In this document: piece by piece, positions 25,218-33,072 of the stretch
Position numbering within the stretch: the stretch's first letter is position 1
How the letters are laid out: the number at the start of each line of letters is the position of its first letter
Assembly (NCBI RefSeq): GCF_021696945.1
Contig: NZ_JACYHE010000062.1
Coordinates: 1 to 36,416 of the forward strand
Source: Streptomyces sp. JJ36
GTDB lineage: Bacteria; Actinomycetota; Actinomycetes; Streptomycetales; Streptomycetaceae
Length of the DNA: 36,416 bases
Reading direction: 5' to 3'
Position numbers and translations under genes: made by a program
Notes under the pieces: model-generated
The model's database searches: none
What the model saw: only the letters and a program-made list of their open reading frames with translations
Told to the model about the DNA's origin: nothing

Positions 25218-26674
25218 AGGGCGCCCACCTCCGCCGACCGCTTGTCCTGGATCTGCAGCGGGGCCAGGTCCCAGGCGTCCACGGCGCAGGTCGCCTCCCC
25301 GGTCCCCGTTGCCGTGGCCCGTACCCGCCAGGGGCCGTCCCCGACGGGGTAGAAGCGCAGCGTGAGGGCATGGCCGTCCGCGGTGAAGACCTCGGCCACC
25401 GAACGGTCGAGCACGATCCGCAGGTCGACAGGGCCGGCCCCGGCCGGGAGCCGCCAGCTCCCTCCCTTGGCCCGGGGGTCGAGGGACGCGTGGTCACGGT
25501 CGACGACGACCTCGCCGGTCACGGGGTCGCGGACGAGGTCCAGGTACTCGCTGCCGTCCGCCGCCGTGACCAGCCGCAGACCACCGGCCGGGCCGAGCCG
25601 AGCGGAAAGGTCACAGCTGCGCCCCACCTCGCCCAGATCCGCGGGCCGGCCCGGCTCACCTGCGCCCGTGGCATGCCACCGGTGGCCGTCGCGGAGCCGG
25701 TCGACCTCCGGGGCGGGCCGCTGGCGGAGCCGGCCGGCGGCGTCGAGCGTCACCTCACGGGGCAGCGACAGCATCCCGGCCCACCCGACCTCGTCGGCCC
25801 AGGCGCTCGGGGCGCCGACGCGTTCCTCGTCCCGGGCCTCCCAGCTCCAGCCCCACATCAGCCACCGGCCACCGGGTGCGGGCAGCAGCGCGGGCGCGTA
25901 GAAGTCGGGGCCGTGGTCGACGCGCTGGGGGGAGCCGGCCGTGAAGCCGCCGTCCCCCTCCCGGCCGGTCCAGGCGGCGGTGCAGCGGGCGCCCTCCTCC
26001 GGGTCCCAGGCGCTGACCAGGACGGCGCCGCGCCCGTCCGGGAAGTGGGCGTACTGCGCGCACTCCCAGCCCTCCTCCGTGTTCTCCCCGCCGGGAAGCG
26101 GTTCGGGCCGGCGGGCGAGGAAGATCCCCTGGTGGGCCCAGGAGCGCAGGTCGGTGGAGGAGTACTGCACGGCCGCCCCGCGGCCGTCGGCCAGTCCGGC
26201 GCCGACGAGCATCCGCCACTGGTCGCCGTCCCGCCACACGTACGGGTCCCGGAACATCACGGTGCCGTCCGGGGGCTCCGGGATGAGCAGCTTCTCGTCC
26301 TTGCTGAAGGTCAGTCCGCCGTCGTGGGAGACCGCCGAGGCGACGGGCTGGTGCCAGCGGCCGGCGCGGTGAGCGGAGTGGAAGGCGACCAGCGCGCCGT
26401 CCACGGACACGGCGTTGCCGGACCAGACGCCGTCGGCGTCCTCACCGTCCGGGGTGGGGGCGAGGGCGAGGGGAAGGAGTTCCCAGTGCAGCAGGTCGGG
26501 GCTGCGGAAGTGACCCCAGTGCATGTTCGCGTGGGCGGCGCTGCCGGGGTTGTACTGGAAGAACACGTGGTAGTGCCCGTCGTGGAACACCAGTCCGTTG
26601 GGATCGTTGAGCCAGTTGCGGGGCGGGCGCAGGTGCAGGGCCGGGAAGTGTGCGTCGCGCGCGGAAGAGGACAC
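25214..26674 (-). CDS. Cytoplasmic GH32 beta-fructosidase
   Basis: 486 residues from a GTG at 26674, chosen for GAAAGG about 9 nt upstream; a longer frame to 26845 runs into the GH172 gene. GH32 catalytic residues are all present: nucleophile Asp24 in WLNDPNG, transition-state stabiliser Asp143 in FRDP and acid/base Glu204 in WECAQY. FFQYNP and WSGNAV belong to the five-blade propeller; the C-terminal beta-sandwich starts near residue 340. No signal peptide, so it should cleave imported oligosaccharides or fructobiose released by GH172. It lies 31 bp after GH172 and overlaps pfkB by 4 bp. Confidence 0.93.
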   Translation of the reverse strand: MSSSARDAHFPALHLRPPRNWLNDPNGLVFHDGHYHVFFQYNPGSAAHANMHWGHFRSPDLLHWELLPLALAPTPDGEDADGVWSGNAVSVDGALVAFHSAHRAGRWHQPVASAVSHDGGLTFSKDEKLLIPEPPDGTVMFRDPYVWRDGDQWRMLVGAGLADGRGAAVQYSSTDLRSWAHQGIFLARRPEPLPGGENTEEGWECAQYAHFPDGRGAVLVSAWDPEEGARCTAAWTGREGDGGFTAGSPQRVDHGPDFYAPALLPAPGGRWLMWGWSWEARDEERVGAPSAWADEVGWAGMLSLPREVTLDAAGRLRQRPAPEVDRLRDGHRWHATGAGEPGRPADLGEVGRSCDLSARLGPAGGLRLVTAADGSEYLDLVRDPVTGEVVVDRDHASLDPRAKGGSWRLPAGAGPVDLRIVLDRSVAEVFTADGHALTLRFYPVGDGPWRVRATATGTGEATCAVDAWDLAPLQIQDKRSAEVGAL

Positions 26675-26705
26675 GGCACGGTGCCTTTCGGGAACGGGGC
26701 GGGCG

Positions 26706-28082
26706 TCAGCGGTCGGTGCGGGCGTCGTAGCGCCGGCGGACGGCCGCGGCCTGCTCGGTGTTGGCCTCGGACTCCCGCAGCGAGCGTTCCCCCCGCTGCC
26801 GGGTACGCTCCGCCAGCCTCTCCAGATGCCGTTCGAAGCGCGCACGGTAGCGCTCGCGCATGCCGGCGGCCTCCTCGGCCACGGTGCCGTGGCGGGGCGC
26901 CGGCGCCGGGGCCGGCTGCGCGGCGGGGCGGACGGGGAGGCGTTCCTCCACGGGCGGGAGCGTCGCCCGCGGCGAGGGGAGGGTCTGGTACCAGTACGCC
27001 GTCGAGGCCCAGTCGTCGGAGAGGTGGTTGCCGTGACCGTGTTCGACGGACACCCTGATCCGCTCCTCGAAGCGGACCGGGTCCGTCACATGGAACCGGT
27101 AGTTGACCGAATAGCCCGGGACGTCGGCCTCGTGGACGATCGCGCCGTGGTAGAGGTAGGCGTTCTTCTGCATGCCCCAGGCGTGGTTGAAGTAGTCCTC
27201 GGTACCGGTGCCGTGCAGCGACGGGGGCCAGCTGGTCGTGCCGTCGGCGCGGAAGTCGTCGTCGATCCAGATCATGTCGTTGCCCTCGCCCCACCAGCTG
27301 CCCTGCCGGTGGTGGACGGAGAGGTTGCAGCCGACGTAGTGCCCGCGGCCCTCGGTGTCCAGGATGACGTAGTTGTCCTCTCCCGTGACGTCGGCGATGT
27401 TCACCTCGGGGCTGTTGGTCTGCATGTCCGGCGCCCAGCCGTTGCACGGGTTGCTGCGGCTCCAGCGGGCGTGGAAGTACAGGGTGTCCTCCGGGAGCCG
27501 CTCCGGGTAGAGCTCGTAGTCGATGTAGAAGTACTGCTGGACGGGGAGATCGTTCTCGTTGACGAGTTCGATCCGTGCTCGCGTGCCGAAGGGCATCGGT
27601 GCCCAGCAGTTCAGCGCCGCGCTCCCGCCGAAGACGAGCGATTCCTCCGGCTTGGCCGAGACCGTGAAGAGGGCGGACTGGTAGCTGCTGGGCATGGAGT
27701 GGCCGACACCGAAGAAGTCGCCCAGCGGGACCAGGACGGCCGGCTCCTCCTCGTCGTCCCAGGTGATGCGGAGGAGAACCTTGCGGTAGTAGTCAGGGTC
27801 GGGCTCCTCCCAGTTGACCCCGAGGGCGTTGTGGATCTCCATCACGGGTGCGACGGTGTCCGCTTCCAGGGGGTCGATCAGGCCGGGGCCGAGGGTCCGG
27901 CGGCAGAACTGCGTCATCCAGATGTGGGTGATCTGGCCCGGCCCCTCCAGGTCGGCGAGCACGCGGCTGGAGTGCGGCGGAGTGGTCCAGTAGTCCTGGT
28001 TGCGGCCTCGCTGGTCCCAGCTGGAGACCCGGGCGGTCCGTGCCTGCCTGGGACGTGTCAGAGCGGTGAGGTCGACGGTCAC
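26706..28082 (-). CDS. GH172 (DUF2961) fructofuranosyl hydrolase, probable difructose anhydride hydrolase
   Basis: 458 residues, GTG start with GAAAGG upstream. Family features: PGQITHIWMTQF, LGDFFGVGH, SALNCW-APMPFG, YYIDYE-type YFYIDYELYPERLP, GHYVGCNLSV, then SWWGEGNDMIWID and HGTGTEDYFNHAWG. Glu266 (GEGND) and Glu295 (TEDYF) correspond to the catalytic pair of Bifidobacterium dentium alphaFFase1, which opens and forms difructose dianhydride I. The loop between them is several residues longer than I expect. No signal peptide: a cytoplasmic enzyme. Residues about 373-458 form a Pro/Ala linker and a charged, Arg/Glu-rich helical tail that is unusual. Some GH172 members are arabinofuranosidases; the inulin context argues for the anhydride. 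Confidence 0.88.
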   Translation of the reverse strand: MTVDLTALTRPRQARTARVSSWDQRGRNQDYWTTPPHSSRVLADLEGPGQITHIWMTQFCRRTLGPGLIDPLEADTVAPVMEIHNALGVNWEEPDPDYYRKVLLRITWDDEEEPAVLVPLGDFFGVGHSMPSSYQSALFTVSAKPEESLVFGGSAALNCWAPMPFGTRARIELVNENDLPVQQYFYIDYELYPERLPEDTLYFHARWSRSNPCNGWAPDMQTNSPEVNIADVTGEDNYVILDTEGRGHYVGCNLSVHHRQGSWWGEGNDMIWIDDDFRADGTTSWPPSLHGTGTEDYFNHAWGMQKNAYLYHGAIVHEADVPGYSVNYRFHVTDPVRFEERIRVSVEHGHGNHLSDDWASTAYWYQTLPSPRATLPPVEERLPVRPAAQPAPAPAPRHGTVAEEAAGMRERYRARFERHLERLAERTRQRGERSLRESEANTEQAAAVRRRYDARTDR

Positions 28083-28223
28083 TATGCTGGCCCTTTCGGT
28101 GATTGCTGTGGAACGCGGTCGCTGGAACGAGGCGGCGGGGGACTGCCCTCCCTCGCCGCCGGCAGGGTCCCGGCGGGCCCCGCCGCTGCACTCCGGGCCG
28201 CCGCCCGGCGCCCCGGACAGGCC

Positions 28224-29231
28224 CTAGCCGGTGCAGCCGCAGGACTCCCGGTAGGTGATCCGGGGCTCCAGCCGCACCGAGCGATGGCTGGCCCGGGGCG
28301 TGCCGGTCAGGCGGTTCAGGAGCAGTTGCATCGCGGTGCTGCCGATCTCGTAGGCGGGCTGGGTGACGGTGGTGATCCGGGGACGGAACAACAGGTCCGC
28401 GTACGGGAACCCGTCGAAGGTGGCGAACGCGAAGTCCCGTGGGGGCCGCAGATCCAGGTCGGCGGCCGCCTGGAGGACTCCGGCGGCCGCCTCCGAACTG
28501 ACCGCGACCACGGCCGTCGGCCGGTCGGGGCGCTCGAAGAGCTTCCTCATGTCCTCCCGGGTGTCGGCGGCCAGGCCGCTGCCCGTGAGCACGAGGGCCG
28601 GATCGGCGTCGATCTCCGCGTCGGCGAGCGCATCCCGGTAGCCCCGGCGTCGTTCCTCGACCGTGGAGACGGTGACGTCCCCGGCGGCCAGGGCGATACG
28701 CCGGTGACCGTGCTCGGTCATGTGGCGCACCAGGGTGCGCATCGGGCCCGCGTTCTCCACACCCACCTGGTCGGCGCTGATCCCGCCGAGGCGATCCATC
28801 AGCACGATCGGGGTGCCCTGCCGCTGGATCTCCTCCATCTCCGCGCGGTGCGACCTGCCGACCGGAGCGATGATCAGCCCGTCGACCCTCCGCTCCGTCA
28901 ACGCCTCGAGGGCCCGGAGTTCCCGGGCGGGGTCCTCACCCGAGTTCGCCAGCAGCAGGATGTTTCCCGCGGTGGCCGCCTCGTGTTCCACGCCCCGGAT
29001 CATCTCGGCGAACGCGGGCTGAGCCACGTCCGAGACGACCAGTCCGACCGAATCGGTCTGCGACCTGCGCATGGCCCGCGCGACGCTGTCCCGCCGGTAC
29101 CCCGTCTCCCGGATGGCCTCCTCGACACGGGCCCGGGTCGCCTCCCGGACCGGGCGCGTCTCGTTGAGCACATGGGACACGGTGGACGTGGAGACACCGG
29201 CCAGGCGTGCGACATCGACGATCGTCACCAC
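28224..29231 (-). CDS. LacI-family transcriptional repressor
   Basis: 335 residues. The N-terminal DNA-binding domain VTIVDVARLAGVSTSTVSHV-LNETRPV (about 1-25) has the LacI helix-turn-helix and the hinge helix region ends near 60 (SVARAMRRSQTDSVGLVV). The periplasmic-binding-protein-like effector domain covers 61-335. A CGC-type tail (ESCGCTG) ends the protein. It probably represses both divergent operons and is released by a sugar such as a fructo-disaccharide or DFA (inference). First gene of the leftward operon; a 141-bp gap precedes GH172. An AAACGTTT operator overlaps its own promoter. Confidence 0.94.
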   Translation of the reverse strand: MVTIVDVARLAGVSTSTVSHVLNETRPVREATRARVEEAIRETGYRRDSVARAMRRSQTDSVGLVVSDVAQPAFAEMIRGVEHEAATAGNILLLANSGEDPARELRALEALTERRVDGLIIAPVGRSHRAEMEEIQRQGTPIVLMDRLGGISADQVGVENAGPMRTLVRHMTEHGHRRIALAAGDVTVSTVEERRRGYRDALADAEIDADPALVLTGSGLAADTREDMRKLFERPDRPTAVVAVSSEAAAGVLQAAADLDLRPPRDFAFATFDGFPYADLLFRPRITTVTQPAYEIGSTAMQLLLNRLTGTPRASHRSVRLEPRITYRESCGCTG

Positions 29232-29248
29232 TCGTTGCTCTCCGCTTG

Positions 29249-29264
29249 AATCGAAACGTTTTCC
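29249..29264. promoter_or_regulatory. LacI operator 1 (lacI promoter)
   Basis: AATCGAAACGTTTTCC, centred on the palindromic AAACGTTT, lies at the predicted transcription start of lacI. LacI-family operators often have this central CG dyad. Confidence 0.65.
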
Positions 29265-29266
29265 TC

Positions 29267-29295
29267 AACATGGCACGCCCCGGCGACCCCGTCAA
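29267..29295 (-). promoter_or_regulatory. lacI promoter
   Basis: On the minus strand, TTGACG (29295-29290), 17 nt, CATGTT (29272-29267). Good -35 and spacing, weaker -10. Confidence 0.5.
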
Positions 29296-29435
29296 CCGGC
29301 TGGCGACGACTGCCTGCAGGTCCGGCGTCCCTCCTCAGCAATGCCGCTCGCACCTGGAGCGACACCGCCGCTCCGGCTGCCGGCCCGGCCGGCGGCGCGA
29401 CGACCCGCCCAGCGTGGAAAGTTCACCCCGAAGCC

Positions 29436-29463
29436 TTGACAGGCGCGGCGACGGGGGTATTTT
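29436..29463 (+). promoter_or_regulatory. Promoter of the transporter-GH91 operon
   Basis: TTGACA (29436-29441), 16 nt, TATTTT (29458-29463): an almost consensus SigHrdB-type promoter, with a predicted start near 29470. Confidence 0.75.
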
Positions 29464-29480
29464 CGTCGAAACGATTGCTT
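29464..29480. promoter_or_regulatory. LacI operator 2 (transporter promoter)
   Basis: CGTCGAAACGATTGCTT covers the predicted transcription start. It shares the 8-mer TCGAAACG (29466-29473) with operator 1 but is a less perfect dyad. Confidence 0.55.
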
Positions 29481-29624
29481 GGCTCGAACGGGATCAGACG
29501 ACACGCGGCACCACCGGCCGCCGGTCCTCGCCCGGCATCTTCCCCCTCGGCCGCACACGCGACCTCCCTCACCCGGGGCCGGCAAGACGTTCCCCAGCAC
29601 ACAACTCGGCGAAAGGACGAGCCG

Positions 29625-30944
29625 ATGTCACCGTCGACAGGACATCCCGGAAGAGCGTCACGTCAGAGCGGCCTCCGGCTGCTGGCCGGCCTGGCGGTGC
29701 TGGCCCTCGGGGCCGGCACCCTCACCGCCTGCGGTTCCTCCGAGGCCGGCGCGGACAACCGCATCACCCTGGCCATGCACAACCCGGACACCAAGGCGCA
29801 GGACCCCGCGACATACGCACTGGTGCAGGCCTTCAACGCCGGCACCTCGACGATGAAGATCGACATCGTCGGCCGGCCCGTCGAGCAGCACCAGCAGAAG
29901 ATGACCATCGCGGCCCAGAGCGACACGCTTCCGGAGATCTTCTGGGTCTACGACTCCCTGGCCAAGACCATGGTCAAGAGCGAGGATCTGCTGGATCTGA
30001 CGCCCGTCCTGGCCGAGAAGGGCCTGGAGGAGAAGTTCGCCCCCAGCATGCTGGAGGGCTTCCGGCGCAACGGCGTCCAGTACGGGGTCCCGTACCAGGC
30101 CCTGGTGACCGGCTTCTACTACAACGAGGCCCTGCTGCGGAAGCACGGCGTGTCCGTGCCCCGGACCTTCGAAGACCTGCTGGGCGCGGTGAAGAAGCTC
30201 GAGGCCGCCGGCGTGGTGCCCATCGCCAAGGGCTCGAACAACTCCTCCTTCAGCGTGTGGGCCTTCCTCACGATGCTCGACCGGTTCGGCTTCGAGAAGA
30301 AGCAACAGGCGCTTCTCGACGGGAAGCTGGGGTACGACAACCCCGACTTCCTGCGCCTCTACCGCCATCTCGACGAGCTCGCGGACGCCGGGGCGTTCCC
30401 GTCCAACATGTCCACCCAGACGTACACGCAGGCGGTCGCCTCGTTCACCTCGGGGAAGGCGGCCTTCCTCGACTCGGGAGTGTGGGAGGCGGCCAAGATC
30501 CAGAAGAGCGCGGTCGGGGACGACACCGGATTCTGGGCCGGCCCCACCTTCGCGGACGGCGTCGGCGACCAGAAGCTGGCGATGAACGCCCCCTCGGCCC
30601 CGCTGGTCGTCAGCGCAGCGGTCAAGAAGGACAAGAAGAAGTACGCGGCCGTCACGGCGTTCCTGCAGTTCTACTACAGCGACGAGGGCCAGCAGATCAT
30701 GGCCGACAACGCCCAGCCGCCGGTGACGACCTACGAGCCGGATGTGGACCCGGCCGAGGACGAGGTGTTCAGCACCGTCCTGCAGGAGGCGTCCCGGCCG
30801 GGGTGGTCCAGTCCGGAGGCGCAGCCGGACCTCGTGGTGCCGCCGGAGACCGCCAACGCCATGTACGACAGCCTCTACGGGGTCATGTCGGGCTCCCTCA
30901 CCCCGGAGAAGGCGGTGCAACTCGTCCAGCGGTCCCTCTCGTAG
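29625..30944 (+). CDS. Sugar ABC transporter substrate-binding lipoprotein
   Basis: 439 residues from the ATG at 29625, with GAAAGGA 7 nt upstream. A lipoprotein signal (RLLAGLAVLALGAGTLTAC) ends in LTAC with the lipidated Cys36. The rest is a MalE-like extracellular solute-binding protein, family 1: LAMHNPDTKAQDP, YALVQAFNAGTSTMKIDI, FWVYDSLAKTMVKSEDLLDL, the IAKGSNNSSFSVWAF region and the C-terminal GVMSGSLTPEKAVQLVQ. It should capture sugar outside the membrane for the two following permeases. By context the ligand is a difructose anhydride or short fructo-oligosaccharide. First gene of the rightward operon. Confidence 0.92.
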   Translation: MSPSTGHPGRASRQSGLRLLAGLAVLALGAGTLTACGSSEAGADNRITLAMHNPDTKAQDPATYALVQAFNAGTSTMKIDIVGRPVEQHQQKMTIAAQSDTLPEIFWVYDSLAKTMVKSEDLLDLTPVLAEKGLEEKFAPSMLEGFRRNGVQYGVPYQALVTGFYYNEALLRKHGVSVPRTFEDLLGAVKKLEAAGVVPIAKGSNNSSFSVWAFLTMLDRFGFEKKQQALLDGKLGYDNPDFLRLYRHLDELADAGAFPSNMSTQTYTQAVASFTSGKAAFLDSGVWEAAKIQKSAVGDDTGFWAGPTFADGVGDQKLAMNAPSAPLVVSAAVKKDKKKYAAVTAFLQFYYSDEGQQIMADNAQPPVTTYEPDVDPAEDEVFSTVLQEASRPGWSSPEAQPDLVVPPETANAMYDSLYGVMSGSLTPEKAVQLVQRSLS

Positions 30945-31073
30945 ACGGCGGCGGCACACCACGGACGACAACCCGGGCCCGCGCGCGGCGGCCCGATCGG
31001 CAAGGACGACATGAACTGGCTCACCACTCGCCGGAGCTTCACGCTCATGGTCGCACCGGCGCTCATCGTCTAC
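29625..31073 (+). other. Note: leader and start region of the transporter operon
   Basis: The transporter operon starts at the ATG at 29625; a longer upstream frame begins inside the promoter (29436) and is rejected. The three transporter genes follow one another with gaps of 66 bp and an overlap of 4 bp. Confidence 0.4.
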
Positions 31074-31883
31074 ACCCTCTACATGGTGTACCCGATCCTG
31101 TACTCCATCTATTACAGCTTCACCGACTACGACGGAGTCTCCTCTCCGGACTTCGTCGGCGCTGAGAACTACCGCACCATGGCCGAGGACAGCATCTTCT
31201 GGACCTCGGTGCAGAACACCGGCATCATCCTCGGCATAGCACTGGCGTTCCTGATACCGCTGGCCTTCGTGATGGCGGTGCTGCTCAGCGGCGGAGTCCG
31301 GGGCAGCGGCGTCCTCAGGGCGCTCATCTTCGCGCCGGCCATCGTGGCGCCCATTCTCGTCGGAATGATCTGGATCTTCATTCTCGACCCCGAGATCGGC
31401 CTCATCAACGCCTTCCTCGAAGCCATCGGCGCGGCCACACAGCCGCAGTGGATCGGCGGCAGCACGCTGAGTCCCTACTCCGTGGCCTTCGTCTACGTGT
31501 GGCAGCAGATCGGGTTCATCGTGACCATCCTCTACGCGGCGATCCGCATGCTGCCGCGGGACGTGATGGAGGCCAGCACCCTCGACGGCGCCTCCCGCCT
31601 CCAGCAGCTCCGGTACATCACGATCCCCATGCTGCGGGAGTCGTTCGCCATCTGCACGGCGCTCGTCGTGACGAACGTGTTCAAGATCTTCGAGCTGGTC
31701 TACGCCCTCACCGGCGGCGGACCGGTCCACCTCTCCGAGGTGATGGTCAGCTACATGTACCACGTCACGTTCACCAACCTGCAGTACAGCTACGGCATGG
31801 CGCTGGCGGTCGTGGTCTTCCTCATCGGCGTCGTCGTCGCGATCGCCACCATGTTCGGCGTCAGGAAGAGGGCGGCAGCGTGA
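31011..31883 (+). CDS. Sugar ABC transporter permease (MalF/UgpA type)
   Basis: 290 residues with about six membrane spans (first at about 8-30, MVAPALIVYTLYMVYPILYS). The EAA loop that docks the ATPase is at about 187-206, EASTLDGASRLQQLRYITIP. This is the CUT1 MalF-class subunit, without the extra N-terminal domain of E. coli MalF. AAGGA lies upstream of the ATG. It follows the binding protein by 66 bp and overlaps the second permease by 4 bp (GTGA). Confidence 0.94.
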   Translation: MNWLTTRRSFTLMVAPALIVYTLYMVYPILYSIYYSFTDYDGVSSPDFVGAENYRTMAEDSIFWTSVQNTGIILGIALAFLIPLAFVMAVLLSGGVRGSGVLRALIFAPAIVAPILVGMIWIFILDPEIGLINAFLEAIGAATQPQWIGGSTLSPYSVAFVYVWQQIGFIVTILYAAIRMLPRDVMEASTLDGASRLQQLRYITIPMLRESFAICTALVVTNVFKIFELVYALTGGGPVHLSEVMVSYMYHVTFTNLQYSYGMALAVVVFLIGVVVAIATMFGVRKRAAA

Positions 31884-32803
31884 GCATCACCGGAGTCGAG
31901 CGCCCGAGCGTGCACAAGACGGCCCCTGACGGCCCGCCTCCCGGCGGCGGGCCGCGGGCCGCCCCCGCCCGCCGTCCGGGCCGTGCGCGGCTGGTCGCCG
32001 CGGCCCTCACCTACCTGATCACCTTCCTGATCCTCTTGCCGCTGTTCTGGATCGTCCTGCTGTCCTTCCAGACGAACGAGAACATCCTCGCCCGTCCGTT
32101 CTCGCTGTCGGACCTGAGCCTGGCCAACTACGACAAGGCCCTGGAAACCCTCGACCTGATGCTCATGTACAAGAACACGCTGATCCTGGCCGTGTTCTCG
32201 GTGACCATCGGTCTGGCCGTCTCCTACATGGCCGCCTTCGCCCTCACCCGCATGGCCTTCCGCAACGGCAGGCGCCGGACGCAGAACGCGATGAAGTACT
32301 ACCTGCTGGCCGGCCTGGCCGTCCCGGTGTACATCCTGCTCTTCCCGGTGTACCGGCTCGACATCGCGCTCGGGCTCTTCGGCACCCACGCGGCGCTGAT
32401 CCTGCCGTACATCGCCATGACCATCCCGTTCAACACCCTGCTGCTGACCGGCTTCCTGCGGGAGTTCCCCGAGGAGATCGAGCAGGCCGCCGTCATCGAC
32501 GGGGTGGGGCTGTGGTCGATGGCGTGGCGGGTCGTCTTCCCCCTCATGCGCCCGGTCGTCGCCACTCTCGCCATCCTCAACGTCATCTACGTGTGGAACG
32601 AGTTCCCCTTCGCCGTCACCCTCATCAACGACCCCTCGTTCACCACCATCTCGCTGGGGGTCTCCCAGTTCCAGGGCGCGTACAGCGTCGACTACGGAGC
32701 CATGATGGCCTCCGCCACGCTCGTCCTCATCCCCCAGCTGGTCATCTACGCCGTCTTCCAGCGCCAGGTCATCGCCGGGATGACCGCCGGCGCTCTCAAG
32801 TGA
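31880..32803 (+). CDS. Sugar ABC transporter permease (MalG/UgpE type)
   Basis: 307 residues from a GTG at 31880 overlapping the previous stop. A Pro/Gly/Arg-rich cytoplasmic N-terminus (about 1-38) precedes six spans (first TYLITFLILLPLFWIVLLSF). The EAA loop is at about 201-220, EQAAVIDGVGLWSMAWRVVF. It is the MalG-class partner. No ATP-binding subunit is encoded in this window, so a shared MsiK-like ATPase elsewhere probably powers the importer, as for many Streptomyces CUT1 systems. Confidence 0.94.
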   Translation: MSITGVERPSVHKTAPDGPPPGGGPRAAPARRPGRARLVAAALTYLITFLILLPLFWIVLLSFQTNENILARPFSLSDLSLANYDKALETLDLMLMYKNTLILAVFSVTIGLAVSYMAAFALTRMAFRNGRRRTQNAMKYYLLAGLAVPVYILLFPVYRLDIALGLFGTHAALILPYIAMTIPFNTLLLTGFLREFPEEIEQAAVIDGVGLWSMAWRVVFPLMRPVVATLAILNVIYVWNEFPFAVTLINDPSFTTISLGVSQFQGAYSVDYGAMMASATLVLIPQLVIYAVFQRQVIAGMTAGALK

Positions 32804-32838
32804 CCGACGGAACGCACCCGCACCTCGAAGGAGCCGAC

Positions 32839-33027
32839 ATGGACGAACGGCGCCCCGCGCTGTCCCGCCGGGGACTGCTGGCGGGCCTGACAGCGGTACT
32901 GACCACGGCGGCCGTGCAGGCCACCCCCCGGGCGGCCGCCGCACAGGCGAGCCCGGCGAAGCCCCCGCCGACGCCCTCCCCGGAAGCCGCCCACCCCTCC
33001 TACCACGCGATCGTCGGCGTGCTCTGA
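32839..33027 (+). CDS. Tat signal-peptide ORF, in frame with GH91
   Basis: 62 residues, well supported start: GAAGGAG 6 nt before the ATG at 32839. It reads as a twin-arginine signal: LSRRGLLAG (Arg10-Arg11), a hydrophobic core (LTAVLTTAAVQA) and a probable Ala-x-Ala cleavage near AAAAQA. A Pro/Ser/Ala linker ends in SYHAIVGVL and TGA. The same frame continues through 15 sense codons without another stop into the GH91 ATG at 33073. It therefore looks like the export signal of the fructotransferase cut off by one stop codon. Alternatives: base-call error, recent nonsense mutation, or a separate exported short peptide. Confidence 0.7.
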   Translation: MDERRPALSRRGLLAGLTAVLTTAAVQATPRAAAAQASPAKPPPTPSPEAAHPSYHAIVGVL

Positions 33028-33072
33028 CGCGTCGTTCCAGCCCACTCCCCCGACCGAGAAGAGGTCAGCAGC

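Larger units (their letters stand above)
29232..29624. other. Divergent control region of the fructan locus
   Basis: 393 bp between lacI and the binding-protein gene. It holds two outward promoters and two TCGAAACG operators about 215 bp apart. No gene is supported. The leader from about 29470 to 29611 is unassigned. Confidence 0.7.

Noticed and set aside
28083..28223. A third LacI operator in front of GH172
   Set aside because: No TCGAAACG or AAACGTTT; only two GGAACG direct copies are present.
26598..29249. An 883-codon plus-strand open frame opposite GH172 and lacI
   Set aside because: Spans several genes and their gap without domain features; antisense shadow.
29436..29624. N-terminal extension of the binding-protein gene to an ATG at 29436
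   Set aside because: It would start inside the -35 TTGACA and precede the lipoprotein signal; the ATG at 29625 has a good RBS.
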